Below, in pieces: positions 51,637-61,900 of a stretch of DNA of 64,000 nucleotides (position 1 is the stretch's first letter; every line of letters begins with the position of its first letter). A program made the position numbers and the translations under genes. This DNA is from an uncultured Bacteroidia bacterium (lineage in GTDB: Bacteria; Bacteroidota; Bacteroidia; Bacteroidales; Prolixibacteraceae). The stretch covers positions 1 to 64,000 of the forward strand of contig CAIVCR010000068.1 in the NCBI GenBank assembly GCA_903904515.1, written 5' to 3'. The notes under the pieces were generated by a model. It was not told where the DNA came from and made no database searches. It saw only the letters and a program-made list of their open reading frames with translations.

Positions 51637-54474
51637 TTAGATATTTAGCGGTAAGACAATGGAAACTGTGAGTAGGTCTGCGCCCGCCTTTTCGATATAA
51701 ATAATATCATCGATCCAGGTTGATTTCTGCGATTCATCAGACTCTTTTATGATCTTCCGGTAAAGCTCCTGACGCTCCTCAATCAGTTTATACCTGCGCT
51801 CTTCGATCTTCTTTTGGAGGATATTTTGAAAGTTGGGGAATTCAAGCGCTTCCTGGATATATTCTTTAAAAATCAGATCGTCAATGGCGTCGGTTGTTAC
51901 CGCAGGAGTCAATAGAGGAAGTGATTTTTCGTCCAGCTCCACCTGGTCAAAGCCATTAAACCCGAAAGTTAGCAACTCTTCGATCACCCGCTTTTCGCGC
52001 AATCCAACGGTAAACCTCACCATTACATTGTAAACAAACGTCACCGCTTCAGCTTTTTCTGAGAAATACCAGGCATTACGGCCATAGATCCCGCTCTTCC
52101 CGAAGAATTCGTTTTTCACCACTTCAATCAATCTGCGCACAAAAGGGTGGCCAATTTCGAGAACGATGGCATCGGGATGGGTTAGTCCAATCTCCGGATC
52201 AAAGGTGATCTTCTCAATACGACCACCATACTTAGGGAGCTCAAGCCGGGGATCATGAATAACGATATCATGAAACCCATCCTTACGTTCGAGAATAACA
52301 CTTCCGAAAAATGTAGCCGATGATTTTACAAAGATCTCCACATCAGCCTGCGAACCAACGATTGCCTGTGTTTCGGAGATCCGCTTATCGATTTCGGGGA
52401 GATCAATATTGAGACTATCGTAAAAGCTCTCATCTTCAATTTTCTTAAGCCGCCTGACATCTTCATCATTATAAATGGACCGCTTCACTGCCGCTTTTAC
52501 CTGATCTTTACCAACAGGATCAAAGAGTGTTGGCCCTTCCTGGATATGTTTACTCCTCCTTTTCTTATTGCGTTCGGTAACCTCTGCCAATACAATATTG
52601 ATATAATCCTCATCACCAAAATAGGCAGCGCTGTAGCCCCTGTCTTCCCTGATTTTATTTGCCTTGGTAATCAGCAGGTCAAGAATATCTTTATCCAGGG
52701 TGTTATCCAGCACAAAAGTCCGGATCTGTACTTTTTCCTTCAACTGACCAATACGGTCGACACGTCCGTTACGCTGTTCCAGTCTGTTGGGATTCCAGGG
52801 CAACTCGTAATGAATAATACAAGAGGAGAGTCGCTGAAGGTTGAGCCCTTCGGAAATCACATCAGTCGCAATCAAAACGGCCTTCTTCGACCGCTCAAAA
52901 CTCACAAATATCTCCTGCCGTTTGTTTAGACTCAGGTCGCCGTGCATGGTAAATATCTCAAATCCCTGATTGTCGAGGTTTTGCTGGAGGTAGTCGAGTG
53001 TATCTTTATATTTGGTAAAAAGTATAAGCTTCGTATCATGCGTAAAGAGTTCAGGAAGCACCTTATTTTTGAGTTCCTGCAATTTGACATCATCAGCCGG
53101 TCGGATTGATTTAGAAACCCTTAGCATCTCTTCGAGTAAAAGGGTGTCAGCCTCAAACAGCAACTCTTTATCCAGCTTAACAGAAGCCATTTCATCGGTC
53201 ATACGCTCCTCAAAAAACAGATCCTGAATTGATCCACTGAGTACATCTTCTTCCGGCTCATCATTTGCTGACTGATCATTCACTGAAGCCAGGCGGTTCT
53301 CAATGGAGCGAACCAGCGCATAAGGGGAACTGATGGCGCGTTTCTGAAGGTGGAATGCAACCCATTTTGCAATATTGTGCTGTTTTCCCAAAGTCAACGT
53401 ATTGGCTAAAAGCTGATCTCCATAGTCCAAAACCAGATCAAAACACTGCTTTAATTTTTTGCTGTCATTTGCATCCACAAAAACCTCCCTGGCCACTCTT
53501 TTGGGGAAAGGGCTTGTTTTACCCTGAGTTTTGTACCAATCTTCGAGTTTCTTCCGGTTGCGCTGGCAGACATTAAACTTTGCCGCAGCTTTATTAAGAA
53601 AAATAGTGTCTGAAGAGATCCTGACTATATCTTTATTCAGAATTTCAAGAATACTTGCAAAAGAATCGGTATAACCATTGTGTGGTGTCGCAGTGAGGAA
53701 AAGCAGGTTCTTAATTTTATTACCAAGGTCCCGGATCAGTTCATACCTTTTCATCTGTTTCGAAACCCGCATCGTGGCATGAGGCCTAGCACAAAGATGG
53801 ACTTCATCGATAAGCATTAAGTCCCAGTGCTGTTCCATGATCAGTTGTTTTACCTCCGGAGCTTTGGCATAATCGATCGAGGCAATTACCACCTGGAAAT
53901 ACTGCCATGGATTGGCGCCAGCCGGAAGCTGCTTCTCATACTCCTTGCGCGTCAAAGAAGATAATATTTTGGCATCGAGATGAAAAAAGTAGTCCAGACT
54001 CTCCTTCCACTGATCTTTCAGATTGGCCGGAGTCAAAATCAGAATACGCTTAATTTTCCCGCGTTGCACCAATTCCGAGATGATCAGACCAGCTTCAATG
54101 GTCTTTCCCAAACCAACATCATCGGCAATAAGCATCCGGGCCTCAGGTTTCTCCAAAGCTAATACGAGTGGAACCAACTGATAATTATACGGGATAACGG
54201 CAGACCGTTGTAAACTTAAAAAAGGTGCTGAACCATGCATCAGATCAAAACGATAGGCGTGCAATAGCATCCGTTGTGCATGGAAATCACCAATTTGGTC
54301 TTTGGAGATTTTGTCAAGTTCCGCAGCTTTAATCTGCTCGACATCACGCAAGAAAACACGTTTGTCGTCAAAGTCTCCGTTGATTGGGGTGGCATATAAT
54401 TCAATGTCATTAAATTCATCGATGCGCCACAGCCGATTGCGCATTTCGATGATCTGACCAAGTTGTAGATTCAT
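51637..54474 (-). CDS. SNF2-family helicase (DrmD-like)
   Basis: About 945 residues from the ATG at 54474 (MNLQLGQIIEMRNRLWRID); a GTG at 54489 would add five residues. Motifs: ADDVGLGKTIEAGLI (Walker A, about residue 120), LIDEVHLC, LFLTATPHNGY, and the C-terminal helicase domain with TDVISEGLNLQ and RLEQRNGRVDRIGQ. The long C-terminal extension ends in coiled-coil-like segments. Such proteins translocate on dsDNA. With the adjacent methyltransferase it matches the DrmD-DrmMI core of class 1 DISARM. First gene of the defence operon, with a good promoter at 54592-54624. Confidence 0.88.
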   Translation of the reverse strand: MNLQLGQIIEMRNRLWRIDEFNDIELYATPINGDFDDKRVFLRDVEQIKAAELDKISKDQIGDFHAQRMLLHAYRFDLMHGSAPFLSLQRSAVIPYNYQLVPLVLALEKPEARMLIADDVGLGKTIEAGLIISELVQRGKIKRILILTPANLKDQWKESLDYFFHLDAKILSSLTRKEYEKQLPAGANPWQYFQVVIASIDYAKAPEVKQLIMEQHWDLMLIDEVHLCARPHATMRVSKQMKRYELIRDLGNKIKNLLFLTATPHNGYTDSFASILEILNKDIVRISSDTIFLNKAAAKFNVCQRNRKKLEDWYKTQGKTSPFPKRVAREVFVDANDSKKLKQCFDLVLDYGDQLLANTLTLGKQHNIAKWVAFHLQKRAISSPYALVRSIENRLASVNDQSANDEPEEDVLSGSIQDLFFEERMTDEMASVKLDKELLFEADTLLLEEMLRVSKSIRPADDVKLQELKNKVLPELFTHDTKLILFTKYKDTLDYLQQNLDNQGFEIFTMHGDLSLNKRQEIFVSFERSKKAVLIATDVISEGLNLQRLSSCIIHYELPWNPNRLEQRNGRVDRIGQLKEKVQIRTFVLDNTLDKDILDLLITKANKIREDRGYSAAYFGDEDYINIVLAEVTERNKKRRSKHIQEGPTLFDPVGKDQVKAAVKRSIYNDEDVRRLKKIEDESFYDSLNIDLPEIDKRISETQAIVGSQADVEIFVKSSATFFGSVILERKDGFHDIVIHDPRLELPKYGGRIEKITFDPEIGLTHPDAIVLEIGHPFVRRLIEVVKNEFFGKSGIYGRNAWYFSEKAEAVTFVYNVMVRFTVGLREKRVIEELLTFGFNGFDQVELDEKSLPLLTPAVTTDAIDDLIFKEYIQEALEFPNFQNILQKKIEERRYKLIEERQELYRKIIKESDESQKSTWIDDIIYIEKAGADLLTVSIVLPLNI

Positions 54475-54878
54475 AGTATTTAGGGGCACTTTAGGTACTT
54501 AATAATCAACCGTTAGAAGGAATTAAAATCGTAAGAAGGTATAATATCCCCCAATGTAAAGCCCAGTTTTAACCCTTTAATGTGATAATGTCAAATGTAA
54601 GAAATTAAGAGTGACGAAAACCAATATCAAACATAAAATTTACATGTATAGACCCGGGGGTAATTTGGCAAGGTAGATTTATCCTGTGAGAAGGTGGAAA
54701 ACCCTAATGATTAATTAAAATACAATGAGGATTGCTTGAATTTAATCGTTTATAACCTTTACCTTATTATGAAATATCCTTATACACCGGTGGGGTACTG
54801 TTTCACATAATCGGTACAATTTAACTCACCTTATTTTCCAATCATTATAGAACTAGACAATTACTTTATTGGATCTTC
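54475..54878. other. intergenic region upstream of the defence operon
   Basis: About 400 AT-rich bases. They hold the operon promoter at 54592-54624; beyond that I see no gene, hairpin or repeat that I can support. Confidence 0.5.
54592..54624 (-). promoter_or_regulatory. promoter of the defence operon
   Basis: On the minus strand TTG (54624-54622) and TACATTTG (54599-54592) are spaced 22 bases apart. The leader to the helicase ATG is about 117 bases and has no obvious hairpin. Confidence 0.52.
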
Positions 54879-55220
54879 TTATAGTGGCTGTTGGTCCAGT
54901 GGAGCCTCTCCCAGCCAAGATTTCAGTAATCTAACCTGGTAAATCAAGAATCGCACATACATGATCTCAGACATATCGTTTTCTGTTTGCTCTGGTAAAC
55001 GCACCCTTCCACCTGTATATTTGATAAATCGGTTAATGGTTCCTTCCCTATCTTCATTGGCATCATCGATTTCATTCAACCTGTTCAGAACTTCATCAAC
55101 AGTCATTCCACTAACATCAAAATATTTCCTAACACCTATTATTAAATCTTCGTACTCAGAATTACCTAATCTTGAATAAACATTATCGAATAATTTATCT
55201 GTGAAGGCGTATGTTCCCAT
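54879..55220 (-). CDS. small hypothetical protein at the edge of the defence island
   Basis: A 113-residue, acidic, mostly helical protein with no signal peptide. Stretches such as YEDLIIGVRKYFDVSGMTVDEVLNRLNEIDDANEDREGTINRF and MYVRFLIYQVRLLKSWLGEAPLDQQPL suggest three or four helices. I do not recognise the family. Codon use and a normal ATG support a real gene. It is on the same strand as the defence operon, about 400 bases upstream, but has no evident shared promoter. It could be a small accessory or regulatory protein of the island; that is only positional inference. Confidence 0.5.
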   Translation of the reverse strand: MGTYAFTDKLFDNVYSRLGNSEYEDLIIGVRKYFDVSGMTVDEVLNRLNEIDDANEDREGTINRFIKYTGGRVRLPEQTENDMSEIMYVRFLIYQVRLLKSWLGEAPLDQQPL

Positions 55221-56682
55221 CGTTTAAATTTTAAGATTAATAATTAATGACTTAATAGAATATGAAATATTTAGTCTATATGAACATTTCAATCATCCTC
55301 AACTAAAATGGAGATGAATCAACTTTGGCAAGGGAGAATCAATATAAAACGGGACAAGATACTCAATGGGACAAAGGTGTCCAATTTTCAAAGATCATCT
55401 TAGGTAATAAAATTAAGTTCAATCGCTAAATCATTGTTTTATGTTATTTACTCCTAGGTGAAAATAAACAATGAGATACCCAATTCTCAATAATTACTAT
55501 TTTTTCAATCCAGAATGCAAAGACATCTTTATGTTTTGAATATCAACATGTTATTTACTTATTGGATTTTCATTGTCCCATAGTTGGCCATCACCAAGAA
55601 GGCCAAATTCAACCAGTTAAAGAGCGAACCCATCTATTAACATGCTGACAATCTATTTATTGATGAATCTCTGGGTATTGAGTTATCCAGGGATTTCTTG
55701 TTATGACCCATTGGCACATAGGCGACCATCTTAATATTCAAGTATTGGCACATTTATACATACTAAATATCTTGCAAATTATTAGCCTCATTGCTACCCA
55801 GTATAATATACAAATGGGCAATTGGTGATCTTCAAAATCGACAATTTCATCAATTTTGCCTACTGCATATTTTCACTCTTAGTGACAATTATACCCCAAT
55901 ATTTACCATTATCTTCCGGAGTTCTAATTTCTTAAGTTGATGCCAACGAAAAAGGGTGTAGTACAATGCTACACCCTTAATCCTAATCTAATAGAGATTA
56001 ATTGGCTGAATTTTTAATTTATTGTATAATCACCAAGTTGGACCTTTGGTCACAAACAACATATTTCTATAAAATCCTGGATGGAGGCATTTTGAAATGC
56101 CACACTTTTTTCGATACTAATCATTAGTATAGGATCCCATATTAAATCATCCTCATAAAACTCCTCGATAATGGAATGTACTTTGTGATTGAATGGCCTT
56201 TTTAAGCCCATATTGGCAAGGTAGCAGTCCGATCTGAGCGAACTGAAAACACTATTCCGATCACCCGGCTTGAGGAGGGGTGAGCATTATAGGTCAATGA
56301 ACTTGTAAAATATTTTTTTGAAAGCCCCATTTGGTATTTAATTAATTTTCGCTTAAGTCATAATTCTTTATCAACAGTAAATATATAAAGATTGACGTAA
56401 ATTTTACTTCCCAAAAATCAATTTTTATTTTACATCAATCCAAAAGCCACGCGGGTTATACAATTGAATATAATCACATTAGCACATCCCTCCGATGAAC
56501 TTTGCAGCAAATAGTTTGTTGAATCTCTGTATCCTTACACTACGACTTAAATCCAACACGTTGGGAATCCTGTGTCGGATACCATGATCTATTGATTGGT
56601 TAGAAATGATTTATGATCTGGCTAAAAGCTGAATTATTAATCTGACTGTAAATGGTTTAACTTAAATTAACACCTCTTTAAA
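55221..56682. other. 1.46 kb gene-poor region
   Basis: No frame longer than about 60 codons and no recognisable remnant on either strand. It is AT-rich. It contains one clear hairpin (55952-55978). It separates the leftward defence island from the rightward oxygenase operon and may hold a non-coding RNA, small genes below my detection, or decayed DNA. Confidence 0.5.
55952..55978 (-). terminator. orphan hairpin with minus-strand T-run
   Basis: Stem AAGGGTGTAG (55952-55961), seven-base loop, complement at 55969-55978. On the minus strand the stem is followed by a short T-run, as in an intrinsic terminator. No minus-strand gene was found upstream of it (55980-56682). Confidence 0.5.
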
Positions 56683-58113
56683 ATGAAAAAACACACCCCC
56701 CGCTTTGACTGGAACGGAATCGACCTGGAAGCGCTGCGCCTGGTGATGGACAAGCCCGCAGATAGTGCTATCGAGGCGATCTTTGAATCAAAATCGATGG
56801 AGCATCTGCGTACCTTGCTGGTGGAGATGGCAGCGAACGACAGTTTGGTTTCCAATGAATTACCAAAACCCATGCACGATTTTGTACAGGAAGAATTGAG
56901 CATTCGCTTCTCTCCGGAGGACATAGAACTTTTTAAAGAGGCTCATGAAGTTTGGAAAGAGAAAGGTACTAAATTCATTCTTATTTTGCTATTCAGAGCC
57001 TTACCTTATACATACATGGCCGAAAAGCCGGCTAATGTACTTCGAATGACAAAGCTGCTTATTACTCAACCAGAACGAAGGGTCTTTGAAACTGCTCAGT
57101 TTGTGTTCGATGTTATGGACGAAAATTGGTGGGAGCCCGATAAAAGGGGAATTCTTACTGCATTAAAGGTCAGAATAATGCACGCAGCAATGCGAAAAGT
57201 GATTCTTGACAATACCTATGGCGAGGAGTGGAATGAGGCTTGGGGAAAACCCATCAGCCAGGAGGACCTGGTAGCTACAAACCAGGTGTTTTCGCTTGAA
57301 TTCTTTAAGGGAATGGAATTGCTGGGTGACCCGCTGACCCCTCAGGAACAGAAAGCATGGTTTCACACCTGGAAAACCATAGGCAGCATTATGGGTGTTC
57401 AGGACGATCTGCTCAGCAAAGATGTAGCCGAAGCATGGTCATTACAACATGCTGTTTATAACCATCTGTTTAGTGACAAAACAGTTTCCGGGATACCTTT
57501 AACAAAGGCCCTAGTCGAAACCCTGCACCATTTTCACCTGCCATTAAAGTTAATCCTGCTGGTAATGAAACGGATGCTTGCAGATGATCAATTCCCCGAT
57601 TGTTTCGAACGTATGCTTGGCCCATCCTATGAAAAAGATTTTCCTGAAGTTTTTTTCAAACCTAATACGGACGATGAAAAAATCGCTAATGATAAACTAT
57701 TAAATACCCACTTAGTTGTCAATTTGAAGATATATCATCAAACCATACAGGATAAAAAGGGTGATTTTATTAAGAAAGCTCCAAATCAGGGAATTGTCGA
57801 ACAACTGATGGCTCTGGTATTGAAAATCCTGTCCCTTCTTTTAAAACAAAAAACTATCCTGGAAATTCACCATGATAATCTTGATAAGGTTCTATACCCC
57901 AAAGGGGAAGATAAAACAATAGAAGAAATAGGAGAAGAGGTGATCATGGAATCGATGTCGGCGTTAAGCGGAATTATAATTGGCATTCTCTCCGTTCATT
58001 TCAGAGAAGGTAAACAATCGGGTTTTAGAATACCTAAAACACTAAGGGCAAACTGGGCACGCACAGGAAAAAGGGGGAAATCATGGATCTGGAATATCGG
58101 AAATCGATTGTAA
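56683..58113 (+). CDS. MpaB-family oxygenase (DUF2236)
   Basis: A 476-residue protein whose middle region matches the MpaB/latex-clearing-protein catalytic domain (DUF2236). ERRVFETAQFVFDVM, LKVRIMHAAMRK with His167, WGKPISQEDLVATNQVFS and WFHTWKTIGSIMGVQDDLL with His228 follow the family pattern. Characterised relatives are heme-dependent oxygenases that cleave isoprenoid chains (rubber oxygenase Lcp; fungal MpaB in mycophenolic acid synthesis). A hydrophobic segment near residues 425-440 (ALSGIIIGILSVHF) is possible membrane contact. Its end overlaps the methyltransferase gene by 31 bases, so their products are probably used together. The first 60 codons are more GC-rich than the surrounding DNA. 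Confidence 0.78.
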   Translation: MKKHTPRFDWNGIDLEALRLVMDKPADSAIEAIFESKSMEHLRTLLVEMAANDSLVSNELPKPMHDFVQEELSIRFSPEDIELFKEAHEVWKEKGTKFILILLFRALPYTYMAEKPANVLRMTKLLITQPERRVFETAQFVFDVMDENWWEPDKRGILTALKVRIMHAAMRKVILDNTYGEEWNEAWGKPISQEDLVATNQVFSLEFFKGMELLGDPLTPQEQKAWFHTWKTIGSIMGVQDDLLSKDVAEAWSLQHAVYNHLFSDKTVSGIPLTKALVETLHHFHLPLKLILLVMKRMLADDQFPDCFERMLGPSYEKDFPEVFFKPNTDDEKIANDKLLNTHLVVNLKIYHQTIQDKKGDFIKKAPNQGIVEQLMALVLKILSLLLKQKTILEIHHDNLDKVLYPKGEDKTIEEIGEEVIMESMSALSGIIIGILSVHFREGKQSGFRIPKTLRANWARTGKRGKSWIWNIGNRL

Positions 58114-58934
58114 GTTATTACGACAATACCCGCCTTGATTATCGGGTACTCTGGTTTGGTAAAAAGAACAGAGCCGTACACTTTGGCTATTACGACCATG
58201 AAGTAAGGTCTCACTCATCGGCACTTTTAAATCTGAATAAGGTAATGGCTTTAAAAGGGGGAGTCAAAGACGGCGACATCATTCTTGACGCCGGATGTGG
58301 CCAGGGAGGAAGTTCTCTGTGGCTGGCTGAAAAATATGATGTTCAGGTGACAGGCATTACGTTGGTGCCACACCAGGTCAAGAAGGGGCAAAAAACGGCC
58401 CTCAAAAGTCAATTGAACCATCGGGTGAAATTTTTTGAGCAGGATTATGCAAATACCAGCTTTAAAGACGAATCATTTTCGTTGATCTGGGCCTGTGAAA
58501 GTATGTGTCATGCAAAGGAGAAATTAAATTTCTACAAAGAGGCATTCAGATTGCTTAAGCCAGGGGGCCGATTGATTTGTGCCGATTATTTCAGAACGGA
58601 ACGAATACTGCCTCCGGAAGGAGAAAAGCTTTTGCACGAATGGCTGGATGGCTGGTCAATAAATGATCTGGACACCTTTTCGGAACACAAGAGTAATGCT
58701 GAACAATGTGGTTTTATTCAATTTGAAATTGAAGATATCACCAAATTCACCAGGCCTTCACTCCGACACTTACACTCTATGGCAAGCAAATTATGGAAAT
58801 TTGGCAGATTTCTGAAAGTTATCGGGCTTCGGAATAAGGTAAATCACGGGAATCACTACAGTTCCATCAAACAATTCGAGGCTTTGGAAAATAAGTTGTG
58901 GTATTATGGATTATTATCTTTAAAAAAAGGTTGA
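58083..58934 (+). CDS. SAM-dependent methyltransferase (sterol/tocopherol-like)
   Basis: A 283-residue class I methyltransferase. The SAM motif is IILDAGCGQGGSSLWLAEKY (about residues 67-86), followed by VTGITLVPHQVKKGQ and the post-motif LLKPGGRLICADYF. The layout resembles gamma-tocopherol and sterol C-methyltransferases and related natural-product enzymes acting on isoprenoid substrates. The start ATG lies inside the oxygenase gene (31-base overlap), and the stop is two bases before the next gene, so three genes form one operon. The pairing with an MpaB-type oxygenase suggests modification of an isoprenoid; the substrate is unknown. Confidence 0.85.
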   Translation: MDLEYRKSIVSYYDNTRLDYRVLWFGKKNRAVHFGYYDHEVRSHSSALLNLNKVMALKGGVKDGDIILDAGCGQGGSSLWLAEKYDVQVTGITLVPHQVKKGQKTALKSQLNHRVKFFEQDYANTSFKDESFSLIWACESMCHAKEKLNFYKEAFRLLKPGGRLICADYFRTERILPPEGEKLLHEWLDGWSINDLDTFSEHKSNAEQCGFIQFEIEDITKFTRPSLRHLHSMASKLWKFGRFLKVIGLRNKVNHGNHYSSIKQFEALENKLWYYGLLSLKKG

Positions 58935-58936
58935 AA

Positions 58937-61900
58937 ATGAGTTCATCTGAAGGACAAATTATCCACTCTGGCTACACAGTAGTCAGATCGCTCTTTAAGA
59001 ATGAGCGAAATGAGATTATCATGGCCCACCGCATCTCCGACAAAAAGAAAGTGGTTTTGAAACAATCTGTTTTGTTAAATGAAAATTTTTTAAAAATTTC
59101 AAAATTAGGTCATGAATACGATATCCTTAAAGATATGGATCATGCAGGAATTCCGAAAGTTTTTGAGATTTTATTTGATGGCAAGACGGTTGCCATGGTT
59201 CAGGAGTACATCGATGGAACAAACTTAAGAAAACTGATTTTCGAAAAGCAGATCAGTCGGACCGAGGCGCTGAACATCGCAATTCAACTTGCTGACATAC
59301 TACACTATATCCATCAAAATGGGGTAATCCACAAAGACATAAACTCCGGCAATCTCATGATTACAAAGGATGGCATCTTAAAATTACTCGATTTTGGCAT
59401 TTCATCCAATCTTTACATCGAAACCAATGAAATTTTAAATGTCGATCAGATTGAAGGCACACTGACCTATATTTCACCTGAACAAACCGGCAGGACTGCC
59501 TATTCGGTAACTCACAGCTGTGATTTTTATTCTTTTGGAGTGTTGCTCTACGAACTCCTGGCGGGTAAACCACCGTTCGATTCTATTGATCCACTTGAAG
59601 TCATCCATTTTCATCTGTCCAGAAATCCGATTCCTTTGACCTCCATAATACCCGATTTACCCAAAGGATTGGACATGGTGGTTGCCAAGCTGATGGAAAA
59701 AAATCCGGATGAAAGGTATCATAGCGCCGCCGGATTAAAATCTGATCTTATGACCATCAGGAGGCACTACATTTCAAAAGAGCAATTACATAACTTCAAG
59801 GCCGGCTCAAAAGATCAAATCGGGCACTACAAACAAAGCCAGAAATTATATGGCCGGGAAGATGAATTAAATGAATTGATAGGCTACTACAAAAATCTGC
59901 AACAACTAAAGTCGATGCTTATTTTGGTGGCAGGCTATTCCGGTGTTGGGAAATCGGAGCTGATCAGACATATTAAATTCCCGATTATTCAGGATAAGGG
60001 GACTTTTATCAGTGGAAAGTTCGATCAGTTTAAAAAAGATATCCCTTACTATGCCTTTATTGAAGCTATTCAGGAATTTATTAAAAATCTGCTGGCCGAA
60101 TCTGCGGATAAAATTAACCATTGGAGGGAGCGCATTACGGTAGCTTTAGGTGATAATGCCGGGTTAATCACCGAAGTAATCCCTCAGCTTTCAAGGATAA
60201 TTGAAAAACAACCCTTAGTTCCTAAATTACAGCCGGCTGAGCAGGAAGCCCGGTTTCACATGGTGCTTCTCGATTTTATCTATGCTTTCAGCACTATTGA
60301 AAACCCGCTGGTCATCTTTTTGGACGACCTTCAATGGGCTGACTTGTCTTCCCTGAACCTGGTCAAACGGATATTGGAAAATCCACGGCAGGAGAACATT
60401 CTGATTCTTGGGGCCTACCGCGATAATGAAGTTGAAAAAGGTCACCCGTTACTAATTACCTTAAAACAGATTAATGAATCAAATTGTCTGGTAAAAGTCA
60501 TTCATATAATGCCCTTAAGCGAGGAGACCACCTGCCGGATAACCGCAGACTCATTCGGAATGGATCAGGTTCAGGCCAATGAATTAGGAAGTCATGTTTT
60601 TGGAAAAACCAAAGGCAATCCCTTCTTCATCCATAGCTTTCTAAAATCACTCTATGATAAAAAGCTGGTAAAAAAAGATTCGTCTGAAAAATGGATCTGG
60701 AAACAGCAAGAAATTGATGAATTAGGCTATACCGACAACGTTATCGATCTGATGACAGAAGGACTGATTACCTTACCAAAACATACCCAGGAGATTCTGA
60801 AATATGCTGCAGTTCTTGGCAACACATTTAATCTCGCTGATCTGGCTGATATCACTGAAACATCACAAACAAAGGTTTACACCGACCTGAAGCCAGCCAT
60901 TATTGGAGGCTACATCAACTCAAACGACAATAAATACAGGGCATTGGCATTAAGTTCATTCAGGAAGGATAGTCATCCTGATCATCAGTTTTCAGTTGAA
61001 ACTGCCCGGTTTACCTTTAGTCACGACAAAGTGCAGCAGTCGGCTTACAATTCAATAGCTTCCAACTCACTTGCCGCATTACATCTTCGGATCGGAAGAT
61101 TACTCTTACAGAACAGAGCCGAATCCTTTATCCAGGAGGGGATATTTGAATTATTAAATCATTTTGCAATAAGTTACCAGCTGATTGAAAATAAGAACGA
61201 AAAAGAGAGAATCGCTCAGCTATGTTTGATTGCAGGGAGAAAAGCCAAAGATTCGACCTCCTATAATTTCGGCGTCCATTTCTTAAAAGTGGCAAAATAT
61301 TTACTCGGAAATAACAGTTGGGAGAAGAACTACTCGCTGACTTATGATGTATTGTCGGAACTGGGAGAATGTGAATATTTAAATGACAATCAAATAGATG
61401 CTGAAATATATTTCAATGAAATAGTGGGTAATGCCCGCACAAAATTTGAAAAATTAAAAGTCTATTATATTCATTCATCCCTGTATCTGAAAATTGGAAA
61501 TACCAGTGAATCACTCCGCATTGGACTTGAAGCGGTAAAACTCTACGACATTCGCTTTCCTGAAAACAAAACAGCAATTAAGGTTGCAACTTTGTTTAAG
61601 ATGGCAAAATACCTGTTTTCCTTCTCCACTAAATACAGAAACCCCGAACCTCTGTTCCACCTGCGGGACTGCAAGGATGAAGAAATTATTGCACTCAATA
61701 AATTTCTGATCGACGTGGCTACAAGTGCCTACCAGCAGGATCAGAATCTGATGATGCTCGTGATCTTCAAGATAGTTAAATTATATCTCGAAAAAGGATT
61801 TACTGATGCCAGTGGCTGGGGGTTCTCCGGATTTTCGGTGGTTGTTCTCTCTGCCCTGAAGATGCAAAAAAGAGGGTTTAACCTTTGGGAAATCACCATG

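Noticed and set aside
39285..54474. BREX system.
   Set aside because: The methyltransferase resembles PglX, but no BrxA, BrxB, BrxC, PglZ or BrxL-like gene is present, and the helicase pair fits DISARM/Druantia better.
38941..56682. Integrative element inserted at the tRNA-Ala gene, carrying the defence island.
   Set aside because: No integrase or transfer gene is present, and I found no second copy of the tRNA 3' end at the far side of the island.
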